Origin: Gammaproteobacteria bacterium
GTDB lineage: Bacteria > Pseudomonadota > Gammaproteobacteria > Ga0077536
Reading direction: 5' to 3'
NCBI GenBank assembly: GCA_021773835.1
Contig: JAJFJQ010000071.1
Span: 1 to 64,000 of the forward strand
Length of the DNA: 64,000 bases
Part shown: positions 50,922 through 60,407 of the stretch, piece by piece
Position numbering within the stretch: position 1 is the stretch's first letter
Layout of the letters: each line of letters begins with the position of its first letter
The notes under the pieces: generated by a model
Seen by the model: the letters and a program-made list of their open reading frames with translations, nothing else
Databases searched by the model: none
What the model was told of the DNA's origin: nothing
Position numbers and translations under genes: made by a program

Positions 50922-53365
50922 TGACAGCACTGCCGAAAACGGCTTCCGTCGTGGTCATTGGTGGTGGCGTTGTTGGCTGCTCCGTCGCCTATCACCTAAC
51001 CGAGGTCGGTATTACAGACACGGTACTGCTTGAGCGCAAACAGCTGACATCTGGTACGACGTGGCATGCCGCGGGCCTAGTCGGTCAACTGCGCGGTTCG
51101 CAGAACATGACGAAGCTGGCACGTTACACCGCAGATCTCTATCGCGATCTGGAAACCAAAACCGGGCAGGCCACCGGGTTCAAGCAAAACGGCTCGATTT
51201 CAATTGCGACGACAGAAGGTCGTTTTGAAGAATTAAAACGTATGGCGTCGATGGCCAAGGTCTTTGACCTCCCGGTCCATGTTATTTCCGTAGACGAGGT
51301 GCGGGAACGCTATCCGCTTATTACAACCGACGATGTCGTCGGCGCGATCCGCATTCCGTCAGACGGGCAAACGAATCCGGTCGACGTCACCCAAGCTCTC
51401 GCGAAGGGCGCGCGCATGGGCGGGGCACGGATCTTCGAGGACACCAAGGTTACTGCTATCCATCACGAGCGCGGACGTATCACCGGGGTGAGTACGGACG
51501 CGGGAGACATCAAGGCCGACTTCGTGGTGATCTGCGGTGGCATGTGGACGCGAGATTTGGCGGCGACGATTGGGGTCGATGTACCACTGCATGCCTGCGA
51601 GCATTACTACATTGTCACCGAGCCGATCCCCGATCTTCCGCGTGATTTACCATCGGTGCGCGACTATAACGCCTGCGCCTACTACAAGGAGGATGCAGGC
51701 AAGATCTTGCTCGGCGCCTTCGAGCCTAAATCGAAACCGTGGGGGATGGACGGGATCCCGGAATCGTTTTGTTTTGACCAGTTGCCCGATGATTTCGACC
51801 ACTTCCAACCGATCTTAGAAATGGCCATGCGCCGCATGCCGATCTTGGAAGACGTCGGCATCCAAACTTTTTTTTGCGGGCCAGAGAGCTTTACCCCGGA
51901 TGTTCGCTACAACCTCGGTGAAGCGCCGAACATGGCGAATTGTTTTGTCGCCGCCGGATTGAATTCGATTGGTATTCAATCTGCAGGAGGGATTGGACGG
52001 GTGTTGGCCGATTGGATCAAGCACGGTCATCCGCCGATGGATTTATGGGAGGTAGACGTACGGCGCAACCTGCCGTTTCAGACGAATCGCAAGTATCTCC
52101 GCGACCGGGTCAGCGAGAGCTTGGGCCTTTTATACGCCATGCACTGGCCGTTTCGACAATACGAGACCGGTCGCGGCGTTCGCCGTTCGCCACTCTACGA
52201 TCGCGTGCAGGCGGCCGGCGCCTGCCACGGTTCGGCATTTGGATGGGAGCGCCCAAATTGGTACGCGCCGGCCGGTGTTGAGCCGCGATACGAATATAGC
52301 TACGGGCGGCAGAACTGGTTCGAATACTCAGCAAGGGAACATCTAGCGGTTAGGCAAAATGTGGCGCTATTCGACCAATCGTCGTTCGCGAAGTTTCGAC
52401 TTAGGGGCCCTGACGCGATGCGTGAACTCAATCGCATCTGTGCGAATAACGTCGACGTCGCGCCCGGTCGGATCGTCTATACGCAGTGGTTGAACGACCG
52501 TGCTGGTATCGAGGCGGATCTGACCATCACCCGCATCGCCGAAGACGATTATATGGTTGTCACCTCCGGCGAGACCGAGGTGCGCGATTTTGCTTACCTG
52601 CAACGCAATCTTAGTGACGGCGCTAGGGCGCAATTGTTCAACGCCACTTCCGGGCTTGCCGTTATTTCGGTTATGGGACCACGCTCGCGGGAGTTGCTAC
52701 AAACGCTTACCCCAGATGACCTATCCCATGCGGCGTTTCCGTTTGCAACGAGCCGCGAAATCGAGCTTGGTTACGCGCGTGTGCGCGCATCACGTATCAC
52801 CTACGTTGGAGAGCTCGGTTACGAACTTTATATCCCTAGCGAATTTGCCGTCGGCGTTTACGACACGTTGATCGATGCCGGACGCGCCTTCGATTTGGTG
52901 CATGCCGGGTATCACGCGCTCGATTCCTTGCGCATCGAGAAGGCCTACCGTCATTGGGGGCATGACGTGTGTGATGAGGACTCGCCATTAGAGGCCGGCC
53001 TAATGTTTGTTGTGCGACCCGACAAGCCCGGTGGTTTTATCGGTCGCGATGCCTTGCTGCATCAGATGGAACAGGGCCGTCGGCGTGCTTTAGTGCAATT
53101 CCTTTTAGATGATCCTGAGCCCTTGCTCTATCACAATGAGCCGATCTGGCGCGACGGCGAAATCGTCGGCTATATCTCGTCCGGCAACTATGGCCACAGT
53201 CTGGGGGCGGCGGTTGGTCTTGGCTATGTAGGTCATGGTGATGGCGTTAGCGATGAGTTTGTACTTTCAGGGACCTATGAAATCGAGGTGGCTTGTGAGC
53301 GGATCGGCGCAAAGGCGTCGCTGGTGCCGCTATACGACCCGGATAATCGCCGGATCCGAGCTTGA
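50918..53365 (+). CDS. FAD-dependent amine oxidase fused to GcvT domains (dimethylglycine/sarcosine dehydrogenase-like)
   Basis: An 815-residue protein. Residues 1-370 form a DAO-type FAD domain: GGGVVGCSVAYHL, then SGTTWHAAGLVGQLRGSQN, whose His is the residue that binds FAD covalently in dimethylglycine dehydrogenase. A linker domain follows, then GcvT-like folate domains from about residue 430 (RQNVALFDQSSFAKFRLRGP, GELGYELYIP, HAGYHALDSLRIEKAYRHWG). Such fusions demethylate N-methyl amines and pass the one-carbon unit to tetrahydrofolate. Coupled by ATGA to the LLM gene; an aminotransferase follows. Confidence 0.93.
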   Translation: MMTALPKTASVVVIGGGVVGCSVAYHLTEVGITDTVLLERKQLTSGTTWHAAGLVGQLRGSQNMTKLARYTADLYRDLETKTGQATGFKQNGSISIATTEGRFEELKRMASMAKVFDLPVHVISVDEVRERYPLITTDDVVGAIRIPSDGQTNPVDVTQALAKGARMGGARIFEDTKVTAIHHERGRITGVSTDAGDIKADFVVICGGMWTRDLAATIGVDVPLHACEHYYIVTEPIPDLPRDLPSVRDYNACAYYKEDAGKILLGAFEPKSKPWGMDGIPESFCFDQLPDDFDHFQPILEMAMRRMPILEDVGIQTFFCGPESFTPDVRYNLGEAPNMANCFVAAGLNSIGIQSAGGIGRVLADWIKHGHPPMDLWEVDVRRNLPFQTNRKYLRDRVSESLGLLYAMHWPFRQYETGRGVRRSPLYDRVQAAGACHGSAFGWERPNWYAPAGVEPRYEYSYGRQNWFEYSAREHLAVRQNVALFDQSSFAKFRLRGPDAMRELNRICANNVDVAPGRIVYTQWLNDRAGIEADLTITRIAEDDYMVVTSGETEVRDFAYLQRNLSDGARAQLFNATSGLAVISVMGPRSRELLQTLTPDDLSHAAFPFATSREIELGYARVRASRITYVGELGYELYIPSEFAVGVYDTLIDAGRAFDLVHAGYHALDSLRIEKAYRHWGHDVCDEDSPLEAGLMFVVRPDKPGGFIGRDALLHQMEQGRRRALVQFLLDDPEPLLYHNEPIWRDGEIVGYISSGNYGHSLGAAVGLGYVGHGDGVSDEFVLSGTYEIEVACERIGAKASLVPLYDPDNRRIRA

Positions 53366-53453
53366 CCAGAGACGCCGGTGAGGTTCACAGTAACGGTGCC
53401 GTCCTAGGAAACTGACCGATTATTAACGACTAGAATGGCAGAGGAGCGACCGT

Positions 53454-54800
53454 ATGAACGAACCTGTCGAACAATTATTTCCCGAACCGTCTGAGCTTAA
53501 CCTCGATCCGCTGTGGATGCCTTTCACCCACAACCGATATTTCAAGAAGCACCCGCGTTTGGTCGTCGGCGCCGAGGGTGTGCATTACACCACCGACGAT
53601 GGTCGTCAACTCATCGATGCCCTATCCGGGCTGTGGTGTTGTAACGCGGGGCACCGGCATCCAAAGATCATTGAGGCGATAAAATCGCAACTGGACACCT
53701 TGGATTATGCAGTTGGCTTTCAGGCGCACCATCCGAAGGCCTTCGAGTTGGCGGATCTTCTTTGCGATCGCGCACCCGAGCCATTCAAACACGCATTTTT
53801 CACAAACTCCGGATCCGAGGCCTGTGATACCGCGCTCAAGATCGCGCTTGGGTACCATAAAGCGCGCGGTGACGGTTCGCGCTTTCGTTTAATCGGACGC
53901 GAAAAGGGCTACCACGGGGTGGGATTCGGCGGTATGTCGGTTGGTGGCATGATGCCGAATCGGAAGGCGTTCGCGAGTGCGATGATCCCTGGCGTGGATC
54001 ATCTGCCGCATACGCATAGTATCGAGCATATGGCATTCACCCGGGGACAGCCCGAGTGGGGCGCACATCTGGCAGAAGATCTCGAACGGATCATCGCGTT
54101 ACACGATGCATCGACGATCGCCGCGGTGATGATCGAACCGATGCAAGGATCTGGTGGGGTGATTGTACCGCCGATCGGTTATCTCGAGCGGATCAGGGAG
54201 ATCTGCACGCAACATGGGATCCTGCTGATCTTCGACGAGGTCATCACAGGCTTCGGCCGCATTGGTGAGATATTCTCGCCGGATCGTTTCGGGGTGATGC
54301 CGGATTTAATCACGTTTGCAAAAGGCATCACCAGCGGCATGGTGCCGCTCGGCGGCGTTCTGGCGACGGCCGACATTTACGACGCGTTCATGCAAGGCCC
54401 TGAACACATGGTGGAATTCTTCCACGGTTACACCTACTCGGGTCATCCACTCGCGACCGCCGCTGGCATCGCGACGATCGGCGTGTATGAATCCGAGGAT
54501 ATGTTCGCCCGCGCACGCGCGCTTGAGCCGGTGCTTGAAGATGCCGTGCATTCGCTTCGCGGTGAACGGAATGTTATCGACGTTCGCAATTGTGGTCTCG
54601 CCGCCGCGATAGAATTATCACCGCGCGACGGTGCCCCGAGTGCCCGGGCGATGGAGGTGTTTCATTGGTGTTACGACAATGGCGTGATGGTGCGCTATGG
54701 CGGTGATGTTATCGCGATCGGCCCGCCCTTGACGATTTCGGAAGAGCAGATAGCGACAATCGTCGACACAATCAAACAGGCAATCCGCGCGACCAAATAA
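53454..54800 (+). CDS. Class III PLP-dependent aminotransferase (omega-amino acid:pyruvate type)
   Basis: A 448-residue enzyme with the PLP lysine at 290 in TFAKGITSG, the preceding Asp in LIFDEVITGFGR, and the N-terminal LWMPFTHNRYF typical of beta-alanine/omega-amino acid:pyruvate aminotransferases. The HGYTYSGHPLA segment near residue 322 supports this group. It lies 88 bases after the FAD-GcvT gene and likely belongs to the same amine catabolism unit. Confidence 0.94.
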   Translation: MNEPVEQLFPEPSELNLDPLWMPFTHNRYFKKHPRLVVGAEGVHYTTDDGRQLIDALSGLWCCNAGHRHPKIIEAIKSQLDTLDYAVGFQAHHPKAFELADLLCDRAPEPFKHAFFTNSGSEACDTALKIALGYHKARGDGSRFRLIGREKGYHGVGFGGMSVGGMMPNRKAFASAMIPGVDHLPHTHSIEHMAFTRGQPEWGAHLAEDLERIIALHDASTIAAVMIEPMQGSGGVIVPPIGYLERIREICTQHGILLIFDEVITGFGRIGEIFSPDRFGVMPDLITFAKGITSGMVPLGGVLATADIYDAFMQGPEHMVEFFHGYTYSGHPLATAAGIATIGVYESEDMFARARALEPVLEDAVHSLRGERNVIDVRNCGLAAAIELSPRDGAPSARAMEVFHWCYDNGVMVRYGGDVIAIGPPLTISEEQIATIVDTIKQAIRATK

Positions 54801-54813
54801 CGCGCGGCGCAGG

Positions 54814-55590
54814 CTAGGGCTGCGGCAGCCATCCGCCGGTTGCTTGCAGTGGTGCCTGCATGCCCCGACGACTTACCCACGCAACAAGCCCGTAGCGGGG
54901 CGCGGCAATATCCGTTGTCGGTAGCCGAGATTGGGATCGATAACCGTCACTGTCGCGCTTGAAGTTCATCGACTCGACACCGAGCACAATGAAATCGTGC
55001 GCTAGCTTTCGCCCGCGATTCTCTCCTGAGGTGACTTCCGAGCTGAGATCGAACGCCAACAGTGCGATGTTCAGGATCAAATTATCATGGGTCTCGGTCT
55101 GCGGCACAAATTCGGCGTTCGCGAGCCCGTCTTTAACATCAAGCTTCAATACACCTGGATTATTCCCTACGGGTAGGTCGATGAAACGACGAATGAACCA
55201 GCCGCGCCACTCCTTGCCGTTGTATAAAAATCCGGGCGTGTAAACCGTTTTAAGCGATTGTTCGCGTGCGTATTGGCGTTGGCGGTTACTGTTTATCGGT
55301 GAGGCGAAGCGATCTGCCCAGCCGATGTAATCCCAATAGTCGACATGGAAGGCCAGCGGGATGAATTCTCGCCAAAGCCCGTCCTCGTTTTTCAAGGAAC
55401 TTAGCCACGAGTCCGCCGGCGGGCAGCTACTACAGCCTTCGGACGTATAGAGTTCCAGTATTCCCGTTTGCGCAGACGTGCTTTTAAAGCTTACCGCTTG
55501 GTCTAAGGGTGCGGCATTAATCGCTACAGCGGCTCCGCATAACGCAATAAATAGGATTAACCGGCCGACAACTGCCATCAACAATGACAT
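54814..55590 (-). CDS. DUF1223 secreted thioredoxin-like protein
   Basis: A 258-residue exported protein: hydrophobic signal at residues 5-25 and likely cleavage after INAA. The DUF1223 core has ELYTSEGCSSCPPADSWL, with a CxxC pair as in thiol redox proteins, plus LAFHVDYWDYIGWADRFASP and YTPGFLYNGKEW. Probably periplasmic. The redox partner is unknown. Convergent with the aminotransferase gene. Confidence 0.92.
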   Translation of the reverse strand: MSLLMAVVGRLILFIALCGAAVAINAAPLDQAVSFKSTSAQTGILELYTSEGCSSCPPADSWLSSLKNEDGLWREFIPLAFHVDYWDYIGWADRFASPINSNRQRQYAREQSLKTVYTPGFLYNGKEWRGWFIRRFIDLPVGNNPGVLKLDVKDGLANAEFVPQTETHDNLILNIALLAFDLSSEVTSGENRGRKLAHDFIVLGVESMNFKRDSDGYRSQSRLPTTDIAAPRYGLVAWVSRRGMQAPLQATGGWLPQP

Positions 55591-55705
55591 ACAAGATAGA
55601 CCACTAAAGAAGTTGCGAAGTTGGAGTGCAGCGAGACCGTGAGGTTCAAAATAATATACTTGGCTTGTTGCCAGATGAACGGCACCTGCACTATTCGCGG
55701 TTAAA

Positions 55706-55729
55706 TCCGGGCGTCAAACGACGCCCGGA
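55706..55729 (-). terminator. Terminator of the CpxP/Spy-like gene
   Basis: A perfect 10-bp stem, TCCGGGCGTC/GACGCCCGGA, with a 4-base loop. On the minus strand it is followed by TTTAA, 16 bases after the stop of the gene at 55745. The T tract is short. Confidence 0.6.
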
Positions 55730-55744
55730 ATTCGGGCCTTTTGA

Positions 55745-56257
55745 TTACATCGCTTCGCGTTCCTCGCGGTGTCGGCGGTGTCTTTCGCGGCGTTTTTCCT
55801 GGCGTTCTTCGATCATGTCGGCGAGTTGTTGACGTTGTTCATGAGTGAGAATCGCGCTGATATCGGCAAACGTTTTAGCCGTTGCCAGAAACATTTGTTC
55901 GGCGTTTTCCGCCTGCTTTAAAGCCAAGGCCTCGATTTGGCTTGGATCGTAGTCGTCGCTGGTCAGGATCGCGTGTAGTGCCTGCTTACCATCCATCATG
56001 TCGAACATGAATTCGCGCATCACGGGTCGATGTTCGTCCATTATCTCGCCGATCGCCGTGCGTTGCTCCCGGGTGACATCGAGTTGGTGCAATAGTTTAA
56101 ACAAACGATGCGGGCCGAAATCGCGTGAGGTATGTCGAAATGCTTTGCCGTCTCGCCACGTCGACTCAGCCAATGCTTGATGTGTTATCAATGCGCCTGA
56201 AGTGACCACGAGAACGATGGTCACAAAGCGAACGAGTGAATAAATTTGCCTATTCAT
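55745..56257 (-). CDS. CpxP/Spy-family periplasmic stress protein (LTxxQ)
   Basis: A 170-residue protein from ATG 56257 with a signal peptide ending ...HQALA (residue about 30). Mature part: two LTxxQ-like motifs, VTREQR near residue 64 and LTHEQRQQL near residue 142, on a highly charged helical scaffold ending in Arg/His/Glu repeats. CpxP/Spy proteins inhibit the CpxA sensor or act as ATP-independent chaperones. It is divergent from cpxR, and a CpxR-box match lies 108 bases upstream. Confidence 0.88.
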   Translation of the reverse strand: MNRQIYSLVRFVTIVLVVTSGALITHQALAESTWRDGKAFRHTSRDFGPHRLFKLLHQLDVTREQRTAIGEIMDEHRPVMREFMFDMMDGKQALHAILTSDDYDPSQIEALALKQAENAEQMFLATAKTFADISAILTHEQRQQLADMIEERQEKRRERHRRHREEREAM

Positions 56258-56364
56258 TTTGCTATGCCTCAAAACTGTTTCAATCACGAATGGTGATAGG
56301 AAATACTGTAGCTAAGGATAACGAAATGGTGCGTTACACGCTTGTAAATTGCGTTCGATTTTAT

Positions 56365-56379
56365 GTAAATGTGTGTAAC
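56365..56379. promoter_or_regulatory. CpxR-box-like site
   Basis: GTAAA-TGTGT-GTAAC, matching the established E. coli consensus GTAAA-N5-GTAAA at 9 of 10 fixed bases. Another GTAAA lies at 56344. It sits in the 437-base gap between the divergent cpxP-like and cpxR genes, nearer cpxP (108 bases). The rest of the gap shows no credible gene; ATATATAG near 56460 may be a promoter element for cpxRA. Confidence 0.6.
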
Positions 56380-56694
56380 GTGCCGCCTACGGTATTCCTT
56401 CGACAGTAGCTTAATGAAACACTAGGGTTGGTCGAACTTTGGTGTGCGCAACTGTCGAGTATATATAGCAGTAATGAAGGCGCGAGGAGAGTAGTTTGGT
56501 CATTCCAATTGAACGAGTAGTAGCATTGAGTAACGCGTCTTTATTCTCAAGGCGAAGGGTTGGGACGATTTTTGCCATCGTTTGTACTGTCCTTCGCTTA
56601 TGTAGTGTGACAACACGGCGCGCACCCTGCGTTGCTGCGGGCAAAAATAGACTCCGGCCACGGCGCACGCGAAGCGTTGTCAAACCATAGCCAG

Positions 56695-57408
56695 ATGAAA
56701 TACAAACTGCTAATCGTGGATGACGATGTGGCGTTCTGTGAGCTTCTGTCGGACTATCTCGCCGGTGAGGACTTTGATGTCGATACGGCACACGACGGTC
56801 GTGCTGCGATTGACAAGATTCGAACAGCCGCAATCGATATTGCGATCCTCGACGTCATGATGCCGGTGATGAATGGTCTCGACGTGCTGCGCGAACTGCG
56901 AAATTTTAGCCAAGTTCCGGTGTTGATGTTGACTGCGCGCGGCGAAGATATTGACCGCATCGTCGGCCTTGAATTGGGCGCGGATGACTATGTCGCCAAG
57001 CCGTGTAATCCGCGTGAAATCGTCGCTCGCGTGCGCGCCATATTGCGTCGGGCGCAGGCGACAAGCGCGCTACCGATAACTGCTGCGCCGCCGGTGCTGG
57101 TCGATGATGTCGAACTACGGCCAAATGAACGGGCGGTTTATCAGGCGGGTCAGGCAATAGAGTTGACGTCTACAGAGATCGATGTGCTCGCTGTGTTACT
57201 GCGCAATGCCGGCAGTGTCGTAGAGAAGACAACGGTGTCGAACGAGGCATTAAGGCGTAAGTTGGGGCCCTACGACCGGAGTATTGATATGCATATTAGT
57301 CGACTGCGCCGCAAACTTGGATCGCTACCGGACGGCGGCGAGCGGATCAAAACCGTGCGTGGTACCGGATATTTATACGTGAGACCAACGGACAATGGTG
57401 GATCCTAG
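56695..57408 (+). CDS. cpxR: OmpR-family response regulator, CpxR-like
   Basis: A 237-residue regulator: receiver domain with acidic pair VDDD, phospho-acceptor Asp53 (ILDVMMPVMNG) and Lys in DDYVAKPCNPREIVARVRAILRR, then an OmpR-type winged helix (TSTEIDVLAVLLRNAG, DRSIDMHISRLRRKLG, GTGYLY). The KPxNPREL-like segment is characteristic of CpxR. The start is ATG 56695, since the longer frame adds a basic leader not seen in the family. It is 30 bases upstream of the kinase. Confidence 0.92.
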   Translation: MKYKLLIVDDDVAFCELLSDYLAGEDFDVDTAHDGRAAIDKIRTAAIDIAILDVMMPVMNGLDVLRELRNFSQVPVLMLTARGEDIDRIVGLELGADDYVAKPCNPREIVARVRAILRRAQATSALPITAAPPVLVDDVELRPNERAVYQAGQAIELTSTEIDVLAVLLRNAGSVVEKTTVSNEALRRKLGPYDRSIDMHISRLRRKLGSLPDGGERIKTVRGTGYLYVRPTDNGGS

Positions 57409-57438
57409 CGAGCCCGCCAGACCGCTGATCCGCCGCCT

Positions 57439-58836
57439 ATGAATCGTCTATTCGCGAAGATATTTTTTTGGTTCTGGTTGACCACGATTGCGGTCGTGGT
57501 TGTGACTGCAATCGCTACCGTGCAATTGAACCGATCGATGAATCGAGATCCGTTGCAGGTACATTTTCAACGGACACAGTCGGCCTATGCGCAGGCCGCC
57601 GCCTCAATCCTTGATACCCAAGGCCTGGATGCGCTCGGCCGTTGGATCGATGAATTGCAGGGCCCCGGCGGGGCGCAGGGAAATGTTCAATTACTTGCTG
57701 ATCAAGGCGAGTCGGTTTTTGGTGTAGAGACCGCCGAGGATATTCGTGCCGCACTCGCAACCCGCGGTAGCGGGATCTCGTCCCCAATTTCCCTCGATGG
57801 GGTCTTTTTCGATCCGATATATGCGCCGGATGGCGAGCGTTTCTGGTTTGTCAGTGATATGCGTCCTGCCGCCCATATGGGCAAGGTGTTTCGTTGGCGC
57901 CGGCATACCCCCGGGATCGGCGGTTTCCGTTTTATCGTTGCGATAATCGTCAGTGGTCTGGTGTGCTACGGCCTTGCGCGATATCTAACCACACCGATCC
58001 GACGCCTTCAGGTGGCCAGCGCGGAGATCGCGAACGGCAATTTTGGAGTGAGGGTTGACGATGGTCGTCGCCATGATGAACTTGGCGATCTTGGCCGTGA
58101 CTTTAATCGCATGGCGGTGCAACTAGAGCGCCTCGATGCATCGCAGCGACAATTGTTGCGCGATGTCTCTCACGAACTACGTTCGCCCCTCGCGCGTTTG
58201 CAGGTCGCAGTCGGGCTGGCGCAACAGCGGAGCGGCGAAGTGGTCGGCCCAGAGCTTGAGCGGATCGAACAAGAAGCTGAAGCACTTGAGCAGCTCATTG
58301 CACAATTGCTATCGGTCGCGCGCCTAGAATCCGGTACGGTCGAGCTCGCTAACGACGAGGTCGTGATAGACCAATTGCTTGAAGACATCGTACGCGACGC
58401 AAATTATGAGGCCGGCAATGGCGGCAAGTCGGTTAATATTGCAGGCAGGTGCGCGGCGATAGTTCGCGGGGACGGTGCGCTGTTGAAAAGTGCGTTCGAA
58501 AACGTAGTACGCAACGCGATCACGCATACCCAAGAACATACGGCCGTGGATATAACCGCGAATTTAGCCGCGGACGGCCGCACAGCAGCGGTCCGTGTCC
58601 GAGATCGTGGCGCCGGGGTGGCAGCGGAAAAAATCAGCGATTTGTTCAAACCGTTCGTGCGTGGCGACTACGCGCGTGACCGCGACAGTGGTGGCTACGG
58701 CATAGGATTGGCAATTGCCGACGCGGCGATCCGGCGCCACGGCGGTACGATCGGCGCCTACAATCATGTCGACGGCGGGCTGTGCGTTGAGATTGCATTG
58801 CCGTGCGAGGCGCGCGTAGACCCAGCGGATACTTAA
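57439..58836 (+). CDS. cpxA: Sensor histidine kinase, CpxA-like
   Basis: A 465-residue membrane kinase with two membrane spans (near 8-28 and about 158-178) enclosing a periplasmic sensor loop. A HAMP domain follows, then HisKA with His245 in RDVSHELRSPLARLQ, and an ATPase domain (FENVVRNAI N-box, VRDRGAGV G1, GYGIGLAIAD G2). SHELRSPLARLQ is the CpxA form of the H-box. Paired with CpxR; senses envelope or periplasmic protein stress. Confidence 0.92.
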   Translation: MNRLFAKIFFWFWLTTIAVVVVTAIATVQLNRSMNRDPLQVHFQRTQSAYAQAAASILDTQGLDALGRWIDELQGPGGAQGNVQLLADQGESVFGVETAEDIRAALATRGSGISSPISLDGVFFDPIYAPDGERFWFVSDMRPAAHMGKVFRWRRHTPGIGGFRFIVAIIVSGLVCYGLARYLTTPIRRLQVASAEIANGNFGVRVDDGRRHDELGDLGRDFNRMAVQLERLDASQRQLLRDVSHELRSPLARLQVAVGLAQQRSGEVVGPELERIEQEAEALEQLIAQLLSVARLESGTVELANDEVVIDQLLEDIVRDANYEAGNGGKSVNIAGRCAAIVRGDGALLKSAFENVVRNAITHTQEHTAVDITANLAADGRTAAVRVRDRGAGVAAEKISDLFKPFVRGDYARDRDSGGYGIGLAIADAAIRRHGGTIGAYNHVDGGLCVEIALPCEARVDPADT

Positions 58837-58867
58837 AAAGCGTATCCATAAACGTTATGCTGGCAGC

Positions 58868-59404
58868 ATGCAGTACTGTCCCCATTGCCGAAAACCACTC
58901 GAGAAACTTTTCCTTGGTGAACGTGACCGCCTTGCATGCCCCGACGTGCAATGTGGGTTTGTACATTGGAACAATCCGATTCCGGTTGTGGCGGGTATCG
59001 TAGAGCACGACGACCACATTGTGCTGGTACGCAACGTCGGCTGGCCCGAGACCTGGTACGGACTGGTAACCGGATTCCTCGAGGCGGGGGAGATGCCGGA
59101 GGAGGGGGTACTGCGCGAGGTCGAGGAGGAGGTTGGCCTTAAAGGGACGCTCGGATCCTATGTCGGAATGTACGAGTTTTATCGCCAAAACCAGTTGATC
59201 ATTACCTATCATGTCGAAGTGGATTCACACGACGTTCGGATCCCTAAGCACGAAATTGCCGACTATAAGTGGGTGCATATCGAGAAGGTGCAGCCGTGGA
59301 CGGCCGGCACCGGGCAGGCCTTGCGAGATTGGTTGGCGACCCGGGGGATCGACCGCGGTATGGTTGAATTCGGCAGCGCGAATCTTGAGGACCGCGGTGC
59401 CTGA
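58868..59404 (+). CDS. Nudix hydrolase with N-terminal zinc ribbon
   Basis: A 178-residue protein. Four cysteines (4, 7, 24, 29) form an N-terminal zinc ribbon, as in NudC-like pyrophosphatases. The Nudix box fits G-x5-E-x7-REU-x-EE-x-GU exactly from GFLEAGE to REVEEEVGL, at about residues 74-96. It hydrolyses a nucleoside diphosphate linked to another moiety; the SQPWPxPxS motif of NADH pyrophosphatase is absent, so the substrate is open. Confidence 0.92.
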   Translation: MQYCPHCRKPLEKLFLGERDRLACPDVQCGFVHWNNPIPVVAGIVEHDDHIVLVRNVGWPETWYGLVTGFLEAGEMPEEGVLREVEEEVGLKGTLGSYVGMYEFYRQNQLIITYHVEVDSHDVRIPKHEIADYKWVHIEKVQPWTAGTGQALRDWLATRGIDRGMVEFGSANLEDRGA

Positions 59405-59420
59405 GGGCGTCGCAGTTGTC

Positions 59421-59693
59421 CTAACGCCGTGTTGCTGGGACTCTGACGTTCGGCGGTACAGGGTCAAAGCCGCTAGTGCCCCAGGGATTGCAGCGCACAA
59501 CACGTTTTAACCCGTAGTAGCCACCTTTAAATGGGCCATGCTGCTCAACCGCTTCGATAAAATATTCGGAACATGTTGGTAGGTGTCGGCAACTTGGCGC
59601 GAGCATCGGGGAGATGCCGAGCCGGTAGGCCTTAACCGAGGCAATCAGTGCCCACTTAAAGGCGCGTATCACCGGGTCGTAGATCCGGATCAC
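59421..59693 (-). CDS. yidD: YidD, membrane protein insertion efficiency factor
   Basis: A 90-residue protein starting at GTG 59693, overlapping the stop of the zinc-finger gene (GTGA). Signature: amphipathic YRLGISPMLAPSCRHLPTCSEY with the three conserved cysteines region, then GGYYGLKRVVRCNPWGTSGFDPVP. YidD assists the YidC/Sec insertion of membrane proteins at the inner face of the membrane. A longer frame to 59924 overlaps the zinc-finger gene and is not credible. Confidence 0.94.
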   Translation of the reverse strand: MIRIYDPVIRAFKWALIASVKAYRLGISPMLAPSCRHLPTCSEYFIEAVEQHGPFKGGYYGLKRVVRCNPWGTSGFDPVPPNVRVPATRR

Positions 59694-59899
59694 AGACTCT
59701 CGCTCGCACCCTTCGGTTTCAAGGCGCGCGCTTTCGCGAAGCGGCGGCTGCAGTAATAGCAATCGACAATATCGCCCTGGTCGAACGTTAGATACACCAT
59801 GGGATGACCGAGCGTGCCGCCACCGTCGCAGCCAGTGGTTTCGGTATCGTCGTCGACTTGAACTATTTCGCGTGAATCCATATTTTCTACGTCCGCCAA
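59690..59899 (-). CDS. Small zinc-finger protein (zf-CHCC/NDUFS6-like)
   Basis: A 69-residue cytoplasmic protein with the CHCC pattern: Cys in TTGCDGGG, His in LGHPMVYLTF and CYYC in DIVDCYYCSRRF. The family binds one zinc and resembles the NDUFS6 accessory subunit of complex I. It overlaps yidD by GTGA and is read in a different frame from the long spurious frame that covers it. Confidence 0.87.
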   Translation of the reverse strand: MADVENMDSREIVQVDDDTETTGCDGGGTLGHPMVYLTFDQGDIVDCYYCSRRFAKARALKPKGASESL

Positions 59900-60012
59900 T
59901 TGAGGACATTTTATCCGGCTTCATCGTTTCCGGATAGTACGAGCGAGGCGAATAATGATTGTAGCCCGAAGTTATCCTAATATTGCGCTAGCGAATGAGA
60001 GGAGCAAAGACT

Positions 60013-60393
60013 ATGGCCGAGATGCTGTATAACGAGGAACATCTCTGGGTTCGCCTCGATGACCATGGGATGGCGGTTGTCGGGATCTCGGAACACGCCC
60101 AGGAACAACTCGGCGATATTGTCTATGTCGAGCTACCCGACGTCGGCCGTGAAGTCATCGTTGACGAGGAGATCGCGCTGATTGAGTCGGTCAAGACCAC
60201 CAATGAGATCAACGCACCCGTTTCCGGGACCATCCTCGAAATCAATGAAGAGCTGGCTGAGCGGCCCGAATTGATCAATGAATCGCCGCTCGACGACGGA
60301 TGGCTAATGCGAGTAGAGCCCGACGACAGCGAGGATACGAATGCGACCATGGATGAGGATGAATACAAAGAATTTGTCGATCTTGAAAACTAG
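60013..60393 (+). CDS. gcvH: Glycine cleavage H protein (GcvH)
   Basis: A 126-residue lipoyl carrier from ATG 60013 (GGAG eight bases upstream). Lys61 in IESVKTTNEINAPVSG is the lipoylation site, and VGISEHAQEQLGDIVYVELP is the conserved H-protein core. This is the conventional form, unlike LbpA at 12757. No gcvT or gcvP gene is adjacent; the FAD-GcvT fusion is 7 kb away. The rest of the glycine cleavage system must be outside the window. Confidence 0.95.
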   Translation: MAEMLYNEEHLWVRLDDHGMAVVGISEHAQEQLGDIVYVELPDVGREVIVDEEIALIESVKTTNEINAPVSGTILEINEELAERPELINESPLDDGWLMRVEPDDSEDTNATMDEDEYKEFVDLEN

Positions 60394-60407
60394 TCGATTA
60401 CCTCGAA

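Noticed and set aside
44426-54800. CRISPR array or prophage in the catabolic region
   Set aside because: No regularly spaced direct repeats, integrase or phage structural genes were seen; the genes are ordinary metabolic enzymes.
59421-59924. A 167-aa long form of YidD
   Set aside because: Its Arg/Ser-rich N-terminal 77 residues overlap the zinc-finger gene in another frame; the GTG at 59693 gives a normal-length YidD.
59975-59985. CTAATATTGC upstream of gcvH as a fourth operator
   Set aside because: Only the right half-site matches; no TATTAG arm lies at the required 6-base spacing.
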